From: JBCFAY01 sp038562375
GTDB taxonomy: Bacteria > Bacillota > Clostridia > Christensenellales > CAG-138
Assembly: GCA_038562375.1 (NCBI GenBank)
Contig: JBCFAY010000002.1
Location: forward strand, 1-64,000
DNA: 64,000 nucleotides
Reading direction: 5' to 3'
Positions 1 to 7,138 of this stretch are shown here, one piece after another. Made by a program: the position numbers and the translations under genes. The notes beneath the pieces are model-generated. The model had not been told where the DNA came from, searched no databases, and worked only from the letters and a program-made list of their open reading frames with translations. Each line of letters starts with the position of its first letter. Positions within the stretch are counted from its first letter, which is position 1.

Positions 1-72
1 AAAAGCTGGCTCATTTGAAGTGGAAGGCCTCTTTTTCCTCTTTTATTTACTCTGTTTCAGGCTTCATTTTAC

Positions 73-112
73 GAGAAACCCGGTTTTCGCTGCTGCGTAA
101 ACCGGGTTTCTC
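73..112. repeat. Perfect 14-bp inverted repeat (hairpin)
   Basis: A 14-bp perfect stem (73-86 with 99-112) encloses a 12-nt loop. Neither side carries a clear T-run, so it is not a textbook terminator. The loop-side core resembles a second imperfect hairpin at about 16770-16810 in the opposite orientation, which suggests a small dispersed palindromic element. What lies to the left of the window is unknown. Confidence 0.6.
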
Positions 113-121
113 GACAAGCTG

Positions 122-143
122 AGAGGCCGCGAAAGCGGCCTCT
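122..143 (+). terminator. GC-rich hairpin with short T-run
   Basis: A 9-bp stem (122-130 with 135-143) closes a GAAA tetraloop and is followed on the + strand by a few T residues. It sits downstream of the 4Fe-4S gene, which ends at 171 on the - strand. It could end transcription from that gene or from a gene to the left of the window; the T-run favours the + direction. Confidence 0.5.
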
Positions 144-170
144 TTGAGTTGTTTATACGATTTTGGTCGA

Positions 171-962
171 TTACATGTCGACGATTTCTCCGTCCGTGGA
201 AATGACCACGACCTGCCACGGGATCATCTTGCCGCTCGCGAGCAGCGCACGCTTTACGGCGTCTTCCAATCCTCCGCAGCACGGAACCTGCATCCGTACG
301 ACCTTGACGCTCCTGATCCTGTTCAGCTTCAGGATCTCGGTCAGCTTTTCCGCATAATCGCCCGCGTCGAGCTTCGGGCAGCCGATCAAAGTCACATGGT
401 TGCGGATGAAATCGCTGTGGAAGTTGCTGTACGCATATGCCGTGCAATCCGCAGCGATGAGCAGGTTCGCGCCGTCGAAATACGGGGCCTGTAACGGAAC
501 GAGTTTAATCTGCACCGGCCACTGCATCAGCTCGCTCTGCGCAGCGGGCGCGGCCGCGGCCATCCTGGGCGCTGCCTGCTCCTCGCGATGGATCGCCCTC
601 GCCATGGAGCCCGGGCAGCCGCCGTGCGCCGGGCGCGGCGCGCCCTCCCCAACCGCCGGATTCTCTCTTTGGATTGTCCTCGCCATGGAACCGGGGCAAC
701 CGCCGTGCGTCGGACTCGGCTTCTGCGCCTCGATGTGCTTCTTTACGGCTTCCTCATCGTATGCAGCGGCTTCCCGCTCCTCGAACGTTATCGCGCCCGT
801 GGGGCACACCGGCAGGCAGTTCCCCAAACCGTCGCAGTAATCGTCGCGGATCAGTTTCGCCTTTCCATCCTTTATCGCGATCGCGCCCTCGTGGCAGGCG
901 CTCGCGCACAGCCCGCAGCCGTTGCACAGTTCTTCGTCAATTTTGATGATTTTGCGTAACAT
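171..962 (-). CDS. 4Fe-4S ferredoxin-domain protein with repeated Cys motif
   Basis: A 263-residue protein with an N-terminal bis-cluster ferredoxin domain: C13, C16, C19 and C23 form one canonical set, and a second set is spaced C43-x5-C49-x3-C53. A low-complexity linker (about 80-140) holds two copies of the motif HGGCPGSMAR (from residues 86 and 113). The C-terminal half (about 150-263) contains CPK and PCCG cysteine motifs that could bind metal. Proteins of this type often neighbour hybrid cluster protein genes in anaerobes and are inferred to carry electrons. The start has a strong AGGAGG about 6 bases upstream. The Crp/Fnr gene diverges from it and probably regulates it. The exact role is unknown. 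Confidence 0.8.
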   Translation of the reverse strand: MLRKIIKIDEELCNGCGLCASACHEGAIAIKDGKAKLIRDDYCDGLGNCLPVCPTGAITFEEREAAAYDEEAVKKHIEAQKPSPTHGGCPGSMARTIQRENPAVGEGAPRPAHGGCPGSMARAIHREEQAAPRMAAAAPAAQSELMQWPVQIKLVPLQAPYFDGANLLIAADCTAYAYSNFHSDFIRNHVTLIGCPKLDAGDYAEKLTEILKLNRIRSVKVVRMQVPCCGGLEDAVKRALLASGKMIPWQVVVISTDGEIVDM

Positions 963-1024
963 AATATTCCTCCTACTTGCTCATGGGCGCTCCGCTTCCC
1001 ATCGGTTCTTGCTTTTGTACATTC

Positions 1025-1066
1025 ATTGTAGTATGCTGTTAAAAAAAGAAACGTTGTATTTGCAAC
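1025..1066 (-). promoter_or_regulatory. Fnr-like palindrome at -41.5 of a predicted promoter
   Basis: A near-palindrome GTTGT-ATTT-GCAAC (1053-1066, centre 1059.5) lies between the divergent 4Fe-4S gene and the Crp/Fnr gene. On the - strand a TACAAT hexamer (1030 to 1025) would place transcription start near 1018, so the palindrome centre falls at -41.5. That is the class II activation distance for Crp/Fnr proteins. It also lies about 20 bp before the regulator's start, so it could serve for autoregulation. This is inferred from spacing only. Confidence 0.5.
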
Positions 1067-1079
1067 AGAACGAGTTAAA

Positions 1080-1754
1080 ATGCAAAAACTTGATTCCGTA
1101 TTATTAAATAACGAGCTTTTTTCAGGCGTCGCCGAAGGTGAATTCAGCCAGTTGCTCGCCTGCCTCGCGCCCGTAAGAAAACTCTATGAAAAAAACGAAA
1201 CGATACTGGCGCAGGGCGATCCGATCACGAAGATCGGCGTTCTGCTATCCGGCCAGGCGCAGGTCATCCGCGACGATATCACCGGCGTACGTTCGATACT
1301 CACGGGTCTAGCGGCGGGCGACGTTTTTGCCGAGGCCTTCGCTTGTTCGGACATCGCGGAACTACCCGTGAGCGTCTTAGCCGTAACCGATTGCAGCGCG
1401 ATGTTCTTCGATTACCAGCGCATCCTTAAAACCTGCTCGAGCGCCTGTTCGCACCACACGCGGCTGATAAGGAACCTGCTCGCTGTGATTGCCGACAAGA
1501 ACATCATGCTCTCTGCCAAGATCGAACATCTCTCGATGCGCACCACACGCAAGAGGATATTGTCCTACCTGAGCGAGCAGGCCTCCAGGCACAACAGCAA
1601 CAGGTTTGATATCCCCTTCAACCGGCAGCAGCTCGCGGACTATCTCTGCGTCGACCGCAGCGCGCTCTCCATCGAGCTCTCCAAACTCCAAAAAGGCGGC
1701 ATTCTCGCCTTCCAAAAGAACCATTTTCGGCTTCTAAAACATTTTGAGCTGTAA
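1080..1754 (+). CDS. Crp/Fnr family transcriptional regulator
   Basis: A 224-residue protein with an N-terminal cyclic-nucleotide-binding-type beta-roll (about 10-120), a long dimerisation helix, and a C-terminal winged helix-turn-helix (about 150-220) whose recognition segment reads LADYLCVDRSALSIELSKL. There is no Fnr-type N-terminal cysteine cluster. The pairing with a divergent 4Fe-4S protein resembles regulators of nitrosative-stress genes (HcpR-like), but the effector cannot be read from sequence. The ATG at 1080 has only a weak ribosome-binding site. The Fnr-like palindrome just upstream suggests autoregulation and control of the divergent gene. Confidence 0.85.
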   Translation: MQKLDSVLLNNELFSGVAEGEFSQLLACLAPVRKLYEKNETILAQGDPITKIGVLLSGQAQVIRDDITGVRSILTGLAAGDVFAEAFACSDIAELPVSVLAVTDCSAMFFDYQRILKTCSSACSHHTRLIRNLLAVIADKNIMLSAKIEHLSMRTTRKRILSYLSEQASRHNSNRFDIPFNRQQLADYLCVDRSALSIELSKLQKGGILAFQKNHFRLLKHFEL

Positions 1755-1811
1755 TATCCACAAGGGTTTCGCACATCCGCCGCTCTACCCAGGGAATTTA
1801 TAGCAAAAAAC

Positions 1812-1850
1812 GGATCCGCGCTCTCCGCCGATAGCGGCAAACGCGGATCC
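1812..1850. terminator. Hairpin between convergent genes
   Basis: A 9-bp perfect stem GGATCCGCG/CGCGGATCC (1812-1820 with 1842-1850) with an inner GCCG/CGGC pair sits between the Crp/Fnr gene (+) and the ACT-domain gene (-). T residues follow on the + side and an A-run precedes it, consistent with a bidirectional terminator. Confidence 0.6.
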
Positions 1851-1975
1851 ATACTTTTGCGGAATTTAATCTCGCCGCTCGAACAGGCCCGTTCGGGTTG
1901 AAACGCCGGTGCTCCCCCTGCCTGCCGCGCTGCGGCCGGCGCATGGGCTTCTGCAAACTCCGCTGCGCATCAGCA

Positions 1976-2410
1976 TCAAAGAGCGCGAATCTGCTCCGGC
2001 CCAACGAGCTCGACGCCGGCGTCCAAAAGCAGCTTTACGGAGCCGGATCCTACGTCGTTTACGCGCAGTATCACGATCGCGTCCTCCCGCTTGCGCGTGA
2101 TAAACGCGTAAGCGTATTCGACGTTGTAGCCCCCGTCGCCCAAAAGTTCCAGCACACGGCTGAGCGCTCCCGGCGTATCGTCAAGGCGCACGGCGAGCAC
2201 GTCCGCGCTGTTGAGCGTGAAATGCGCTTTTTTGAGCACGTCAAACCCTTTTTGCGGATCGTCGACGATCATGTGCAGTATGCCGTACTTGCTGGTATCC
2301 GCGATCGACATCGCGCGGATGTTGATGCCGTTTTCCCCGAGCACGCGCGTTACCGCCCCGGCGCTTCCCGGTTTGTTTTCAACAAATACAGAGATCTGCT
2401 CGATATACAT
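1976..2410 (-). CDS. ACT domain-containing protein (tandem ACT)
   Basis: A 144-residue protein with two ACT-type repeats. The first (about 1-70) opens with ISVFVENKPGSAGAVTRVL, a classic ACT ligand-loop signature. The second (about 75-140) contains LDDTPGALSRVL. ACT domains bind small molecules, typically amino acids, as allosteric sensors. It lies 30 bp downstream of the phenylacetate-CoA ligase gene; the two are commonly paired in anaerobes and are probably cotranscribed. The chosen ATG at 2410 has an AGGAGG site; an in-frame ATG 27 bp upstream lacks one. It may sense an aromatic amino acid or acid, which is inferred from the neighbour and the Phe-rich leader. Confidence 0.85.
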   Translation of the reverse strand: MYIEQISVFVENKPGSAGAVTRVLGENGINIRAMSIADTSKYGILHMIVDDPQKGFDVLKKAHFTLNSADVLAVRLDDTPGALSRVLELLGDGGYNVEYAYAFITRKREDAIVILRVNDVGSGSVKLLLDAGVELVGPEQIRAL

Positions 2411-2439
2411 ACCGCTTTCCTCCTTTTGCGAAGGCACTA

Positions 2440-3738
2440 TTAAAGCTTGCGCTTATCGATGATGCGCTGCGCTTTGCCTTCGCTGCGAGCGATGGTCTTC
2501 GGGTCGACGAGGCGCACGCTCACGGCGATGCCCAAAGTGCTTGTGATCGCGTTGCGGATGCGCTGCTCCGCGGCCTCGATATGGCGGACCGTATCGCCGA
2601 AGAGGTCCTTATTCATCTCCACGACGACCTCGAGCGTATCGAGCGCGCCCTTGCGCTCCACGACCAGCTGATAGTGCGGAGCGGTTTCGCCAAGCTCGAG
2701 CAGCACGCTCTCCACCTGGGACGGGAACACGTTGATGCCGCGGATGATGAGCATATCGTCGGTACGCCCGGCGGTCTTGCTCATGCGCACGGTGGTTCTG
2801 CCGCAGGCGCAGGGCGTCCGGTCGATCTTCGCGATATCGCGCGTACGGTACCGTAAAAGCGGCATGGCCTGCTTGGTGATGCAGGTGAACACGAGCTCGC
2901 CGTAGGTGCCGTCCGGCAGCGGCGCGCCGGTATCGGGATCGATGATCTCGGGATAGAAATGATCCTCGTTGACGTGCAGCCCGTCCTGCATCTCGCATTC
3001 GAAGGACACGCCCGGCCCGATGATCTCGGAAAGGCCGTAGATATCGTGCGCGCGGATACCCAAGCGCGCCTCGATCTCCTTGCGCATGTTCTCCGTCCAG
3101 GGCTCCGCGCCGAAGCATCCGCTCTTGAGTGAGAGCTGGCCGGGCTTGATGCCCGCCTCCTCGAGCGACTCCGCGAGATAGAGCGCATACGAGGGCGTGC
3201 AGCAGATCATCGTCACGCCGAAGTCCTCGAGCAGTTGAATCTGGAGCTTGGTGTTGCCCACCGAAGCGGGAACAGTGATCGCGCCCAGGCGCTCCGCGCC
3301 GTTGTTCGCCCCAAGGCCGCCGGTAAAGAGGCCGTAGCCGTAGGCGACCTGAACGATATCGCTCCTCGTTCCGCCCGCGCCGGCGATGGTGCGCGCCATG
3401 ACCTCCGCCCAGATATCAAGATCGTTTGAAGTATAGCTTACGACCGTGCGCTTGCCCGTCGTGCCGGAGCTCGCGTGCAGGCGGACCACCTCGTGCTTGG
3501 GAACCGCGAGCAGGCCGAAAGGATAACTGTCCCTCAGGTGGGATTTGAGCGTAAACGGCAGCTTGACGATATCGTCGATCGAGCGGATATCCTCCGGCGC
3601 AACGCCCGCTTCGTCGAGCATATTCTTATACAGCGGAACGTTCTGGTATACCCGCTGCACGGTGCTCTTGAGCCGTTTGCCCTGCATTTCGCGCATTCTT
3701 TCGCGATCCATCGTTTCAGCCTGATAATTAAAGATCAT
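2440..3738 (-). CDS. paaK: Phenylacetate-CoA ligase
   Basis: A 432-residue adenylate-forming enzyme that activates phenylacetate (or a related aryl acid) to its CoA thioester with ATP. The AMP-binding P-loop reads HASSGTTGKRTVV near residue 85. The GLSEIIGPGVSFEC and YRTRD core motifs follow, and a C-terminal PaaK-type subdomain with DDMLIIRGINVFP is present. In anaerobes this ligase with indolepyruvate-type oxidoreductases can work in either direction, including reductive salvage of phenylacetate to phenylpyruvate and phenylalanine. The ATG at 3738 is preferred because the GGGGG site sits about 7 bases upstream; an ATG at 3744 is too close. Its leader carries a Phe-codon attenuator. Confidence 0.9.
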   Translation of the reverse strand: MIFNYQAETMDRERMREMQGKRLKSTVQRVYQNVPLYKNMLDEAGVAPEDIRSIDDIVKLPFTLKSHLRDSYPFGLLAVPKHEVVRLHASSGTTGKRTVVSYTSNDLDIWAEVMARTIAGAGGTRSDIVQVAYGYGLFTGGLGANNGAERLGAITVPASVGNTKLQIQLLEDFGVTMICCTPSYALYLAESLEEAGIKPGQLSLKSGCFGAEPWTENMRKEIEARLGIRAHDIYGLSEIIGPGVSFECEMQDGLHVNEDHFYPEIIDPDTGAPLPDGTYGELVFTCITKQAMPLLRYRTRDIAKIDRTPCACGRTTVRMSKTAGRTDDMLIIRGINVFPSQVESVLLELGETAPHYQLVVERKGALDTLEVVVEMNKDLFGDTVRHIEAAEQRIRNAITSTLGIAVSVRLVDPKTIARSEGKAQRIIDKRKL

Positions 3739-3769
3739 AGCCATCGCCCCCGCTTTCTTATGCTGATTG

Positions 3770-3934
3770 AAAAATGAAGCCCGAAGCATCCACGCCCCGG
3801 GCCGTTGAGAACAACCTCCGCGCTCGCCTCATCGACCCGGCACTCGACTCATAAAGCTGCCGGGAAAAACCCCGAAGCGATCGCACCCTCTATGTTCCAT
3901 CTTTCTCCCCAATCGATTTGCAATCGATATTATA
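3770..3934 (-). promoter_or_regulatory. Leader with ribosome-mediated attenuator architecture
   Basis: Read on the - strand: -10 TATAAT (3934 to 3929); a Shine-Dalgarno GGGGAG; a 23-codon leader ORF (3900 to 3829) with Phe at codons 9, 12 and 16. Segment 1 CCCGGCA (3864-3858) lies inside the leader ORF. Segment 2 (3842-3833) can pair with segment 1 (7 bp) or with segment 3 CGGCCCGG (3804-3797; 8 bp with one G-U). Segment 3 can instead pair with segment 4 CGGGC (3783-3779), followed by five U residues. The leader stop codon abuts segment 2. This is the classical layout for amino-acid-controlled attenuation, here with Phe codons before an aryl-CoA ligase. No T-box motif is present. Confidence 0.65.
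3829..3900 (-). CDS. Putative Phe-containing leader peptide
   Basis: A 23-codon frame with ATG at 3900, preceded 4 bases away by GGGGAG, starting about 22 nt after the predicted transcription start and ending in TGA. Three Phe codons (TTC, TTT, TTT at positions 9, 12 and 16) fall within or just before the attenuator's first stem. Ribosome stalling at codon 16 would cover segment 1 and allow the antiterminator; translation to the stop would cover segment 2 and allow the terminator. The Phe density is lower than in enteric pheA leaders, so its role is inferred from geometry. Confidence 0.5.
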   Translation of the reverse strand: MEHRGCDRFGVFPGSFMSRVPGR

Positions 3935-3974
3935 CGATATATATAATATATTATTTGTTGGTGCAAATCAAGTA

Positions 3975-5729
3975 TTATTCCCGCATGACGCCCCGGAGTT
4001 TCAAATTCAGCAGCAACGCCGGTTCCGGTCGAACCGCGATCATAGGAATACAGCTTCCATAGTCGAGATTTGCATTGTAATAAGGATCGCCTTCCTCCAA
4101 AAGCGTGCGGATGACGTCGTATACAAGCGCCTTGTCTTTTTTAGAGGCGCCTTCCATCGGTCCCGAGCGTTCCCTGTTGGTCGCAAGGAGCGCATAGGGC
4201 GTATAAGCGCAAGAATAGCCCCTCTCGCCGCAGCGCAGGCAGAATTCCACGTCGTATCCCACGCGCTCGAATCGCTCGTCAAAGCCGCCGCATTCCCAAA
4301 ATCGCTGGCTCTGTATCATCATGCAATCGCCCGTTACTGCCGATACGGTCCTTAATGTGCTGATCCATAGCTTCGATGCGTCGTCGCGCCCTTCGACCGT
4401 CAGGTTCTGATAAACGCTCGCATAATATCCTCCGAGGCCGATCACGAGGCCCGCATGCGCCACCGCGCCGATAGGGGAAAGGAGCTTTGGCCCAACCGCG
4501 GCGACCTGATCCGAAAGCGCGACATCGAGCATGGATTCGATCCAATCCGGGGTTTTTACCTCCAGATTCTGATCGCAGAACAAAAGGATGCTCCCTTTTG
4601 CCGCCTTCGCGCCTGCGTTCAACTGAACGGGCAGGGCGTCGCCCCGCTCGCTGAACGCAACCCTCGCCGCCTTGTTGTTTTTGAGCGCCTTAAAATAGCG
4701 CGCAACCGTATCGTTCTCCTGGCCGGTCGCAACGGGCAAAAGCTCATAGGCTCGGTGCGTCGATACGTCCTCGATCGACTCCAAGAATCTTCGAAGCGGG
4801 GAGAATTCGTGCGGTCCGGGCACGATGATGCTCACCAGCGGCGCGCGTTTGAAGGCTGTGCGCACCCGCGTGCTCCCCTCCCATTTGCCCTTTATCGCGT
4901 AGCCCCGTATCGCTGCGCGCGCCAACTCGTTTTCCACGGCTTCGCGGCCCTCGGACGCCGTCAATGGTCTCGGTTTCGCACGTCGCGTGTATAAAACGCG
5001 CGGCAGATGGACGATTTTTGCCGCGCATCCGGCGGCGCGCAGCGCGTAATCGTATTCGCCCTGTTCGCTTAGCCCCCGATAGCCGCCCGAGCGGATGTGC
5101 GCGTCCCGCGATACGACCAGCGGCCTGCCGATCAGGTTATAGCTGAACATCGTGATCGGACTGTAGTCCGGCTTTAACACGGGTTCCGCGCGAACGCCGT
5201 CTTGCAGGGAATCCTCGTCCGCATACAGCACGCAGGGAAACTCCCTCTCCGCGAGAGCCGACGCGATTTGAAAGAGCGCGTCTTGGCCGAGTAAATCGCC
5301 TTGAGAAATCAAAAGCTGGTAATCCCCGGCGATCTGATCCTCTAAATCTTGGATCAGCTGCTTTTCCTCCGCTCCGGTATGGATCAAAAGACGCACGCGC
5401 TCGTGGAACATCGCCTCGTATTCTTTCGCGTCCCCCGCGCCCAGCGCGAGGACGAACTGCCAGTCCCCGTAGGTCTGCTCCCGTATCGATGCGAATGTTG
5501 CGAGCACGCGCTCCTTGATCGGCTTTTGCTCGCACAGCACCACGGTGATTTTAAGCGGCTGTTCGGGCTTGTATTCGCGCTCAAGCGCAAGCTGCTGCGG
5601 ATTGGGAGCGCTGTTCTTTAAGTATGAAAGATATCTTTCGTCGCGCGGCGGTTCCGCCGCCTGCTTCGGACGGCCGTGCATGAAGAAGGAAAGCGCCTCG
5701 CGGAGCTTCTGCATCGCTTCGTTGTCCAC
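3975..5729 (-). CDS. Tandem-domain family 2 glycosyltransferase
   Basis: A 584-residue protein with two GT-A type glycosyltransferase domains. Domain 1 spans about 58-280 and has the metal-binding DED at 171-173 (LYADEDSL). Domain 2 spans about 297-530 and has CDQN around 385 where DxD is expected, then GGFDERF. The layout resembles O-antigen or rhamnan glycosyltransferases that extend surface polysaccharide. The altered DxD of domain 2 suggests one domain may be catalytically weakened. The start is GTG at 5729, set by GGAGGTG 7 bases upstream. It begins immediately after the ABC-2 permease, which suggests joint polysaccharide synthesis and export. Confidence 0.85.
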   Translation of the reverse strand: MDNEAMQKLREALSFFMHGRPKQAAEPPRDERYLSYLKNSAPNPQQLALEREYKPEQPLKITVVLCEQKPIKERVLATFASIREQTYGDWQFVLALGAGDAKEYEAMFHERVRLLIHTGAEEKQLIQDLEDQIAGDYQLLISQGDLLGQDALFQIASALAEREFPCVLYADEDSLQDGVRAEPVLKPDYSPITMFSYNLIGRPLVVSRDAHIRSGGYRGLSEQGEYDYALRAAGCAAKIVHLPRVLYTRRAKPRPLTASEGREAVENELARAAIRGYAIKGKWEGSTRVRTAFKRAPLVSIIVPGPHEFSPLRRFLESIEDVSTHRAYELLPVATGQENDTVARYFKALKNNKAARVAFSERGDALPVQLNAGAKAAKGSILLFCDQNLEVKTPDWIESMLDVALSDQVAAVGPKLLSPIGAVAHAGLVIGLGGYYASVYQNLTVEGRDDASKLWISTLRTVSAVTGDCMMIQSQRFWECGGFDERFERVGYDVEFCLRCGERGYSCAYTPYALLATNRERSGPMEGASKKDKALVYDVIRTLLEEGDPYYNANLDYGSCIPMIAVRPEPALLLNLKLRGVMRE

Positions 5730-5733
5730 GAAA

Positions 5734-6507
5734 TCACCTCCATGAGATCAGCTGCGGCATCTGGACCCTTAAGCGTTTTAGAATCAATAGGCCGGCGACC
5801 AGCGCCAATACCGTGACCGCATAAAACCATACCGCGATCGGCAGCGTCAGCACGGGCGCACCGCCGAACAGGCTTTGGCGCATACCGCCGACCACATAAA
5901 AAAGTGGGTTCATATGCACCATCCGCCGCCAGATCTCGGGCAGCGCTTCGATCGGCCATGCGACGGGCGCAAGCCAAAAAGCGACGAACATGCCGAGCGC
6001 GTACCCATCGCCCGCGGCGGGAAGCAGCAGCCCCAGAGCACCGGCGAGCAGTCCCTGGGTGAACGCGGTCAAAACCGCGCATACCAGGAAATAGATCGCC
6101 ATGGGCGCGCCCGCGCTCAAGCCTCCGTCCAGAGCCGCCCATAGAATGAGCGCGATGAACGGGATCAAATACACCGCGAGCGAGGAGAGCGCCCGGGCGA
6201 ATATCGCGATGGGCGGGGAAATCCCCGCGTTCGTGAGCACGCGGCCGTATTCGCCGATCGCGCCCGCCGCGCCGGTAAAACCGTCCCGGAACGCGAGCCA
6301 TGGCACGAGCCCTGCAAAGAGCCATAGGGCGTAGTTTTTGCCTGTGATCGCCGGTACGTCGAAGCAAAGGCTGAACACGAAGAGGTACATCAGCACCGCG
6401 GCCGCATCCTTCAAAATGCCCGGCAGAGCGGTTTTGCTCCAATATCTCTTCTTCATATCGTGTCCCATCAGCGTTGGAACCTTCTTTAAAGCGCGCCTTA
6501 ACCGCAT
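5734..6507 (-). CDS. ABC-2 type polysaccharide export permease
   Basis: A 257-residue integral membrane protein with about six predicted transmembrane segments and the fold of the ABC-2 permease family (TagG/RfbD-like). It has a basic N-terminus, then LMYLFVFSLCF, LWLFAGLVPWLAF, and a conserved C-terminal MNPLFYVVGGMR motif. Such permeases move undecaprenyl-linked polysaccharides across the membrane with a separate ATPase; no ATPase gene is in this window. The ATG at 6507 follows GGAGGT by a U6 stretch. A longer upstream in-frame reading is Arg-rich and implausible. It is cotranscribed with the glycosyltransferase downstream. Confidence 0.85.
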   Translation of the reverse strand: MRLRRALKKVPTLMGHDMKKRYWSKTALPGILKDAAAVLMYLFVFSLCFDVPAITGKNYALWLFAGLVPWLAFRDGFTGAAGAIGEYGRVLTNAGISPPIAIFARALSSLAVYLIPFIALILWAALDGGLSAGAPMAIYFLVCAVLTAFTQGLLAGALGLLLPAAGDGYALGMFVAFWLAPVAWPIEALPEIWRRMVHMNPLFYVVGGMRQSLFGGAPVLTLPIAVWFYAVTVLALVAGLLILKRLRVQMPQLISWR

Positions 6508-6556
6508 AAAAAACCTCCGTCCCTTCAGACTAGTTTGTCCAAAGAAACGGAGGTTT
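6508..6556 (-). terminator. Terminator-like hairpin that contains the permease ribosome-binding site
   Basis: On the - strand AAACCTCCGT (6556-6547) pairs with ACGGAGGTTT (6520-6511), followed by T residues that run to the permease start at 6507. It fits an intrinsic terminator for the cyclophilin gene upstream. However, its 3' arm is the Shine-Dalgarno of the permease, so folding would both terminate transcription and mask translation. Confidence 0.6.
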
Positions 6557-6595
6557 GATCCGCCTTTTCGCATCAACGCACGGTCAGAACCCGCG

Positions 6596-7099
6596 CTACA
6601 TCTTTTGCGGCGCTTTGATTTCGCCCTCGTCCTCGATTGCAATCGATTGAATCTTCTGCGGCGTTTTGGGGCGATCGCCATAGCCGGTCGGCGTTTGGGC
6701 GATACGGTCCACAACGTCCATGCCCTCGATCACGCTGCCGAACGCGGCGTACTGCCCATCCAAGTGCGGCGCGTCCTCATGCATGATGAAGAACTGCGAG
6801 CCCGCGGAATTCGGGTTGGCCGCGCGCGCCATGGAGATCACGCCCCGGAGATGCTTTTTCGTGTTTTTTACACCGTTTGCCGCGAACTCACCGCGGATGC
6901 AATAGCCGGGGCCGCCCGTGCCGCTGCCCTCGGGACATCCGCCCTGTATCATGAAGCCGGGGATGACGCGGTGGAAGATCAGCCCGTCGTAGTAGCCGCT
7001 CTTGGCGAGGTGCAAGAAATTGTCCACCGTGTTGGGCGCGGCCGCGCGATCCATCTCGAGCTTGATGACGCCGCCGTCCTGCATTGTAATGGTTACCAT
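6596..7099 (-). CDS. ppiB: Cyclophilin-type peptidyl-prolyl cis-trans isomerase
   Basis: A 167-residue single-domain cyclophilin. It catalyses cis-trans isomerisation of prolyl peptide bonds during protein folding in the cytoplasm (no signal peptide). Family motifs are clear: FHRVIPGFMIQGG (with the catalytic Arg), RGVISMARAANPNSAGSQFFI, and a C-terminal AFGSVIEGMDVVD. The length matches bacterial PpiB. The start ATG at 7099 has an AGGAG site. The gene lies downstream of the thioesterase gene on the same strand and ahead of the terminator/RBS hairpin of the permease gene. Confidence 0.95.
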   Translation of the reverse strand: MVTITMQDGGVIKLEMDRAAAPNTVDNFLHLAKSGYYDGLIFHRVIPGFMIQGGCPEGSGTGGPGYCIRGEFAANGVKNTKKHLRGVISMARAANPNSAGSQFFIMHEDAPHLDGQYAAFGSVIEGMDVVDRIAQTPTGYGDRPKTPQKIQSIAIEDEGEIKAPQKM

Positions 7100-7138
7100 C
7101 GATTGTTTTTCTCCTTTTGATGATATAGTTTGAGAGTA

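Noticed and set aside
3739..3960. T-box riboswitch in the paaK leader
   Set aside because: No AGGGTGGNACCGCG antiterminator sequence or specifier-loop features; the pairing pattern fits leader-peptide attenuation better.
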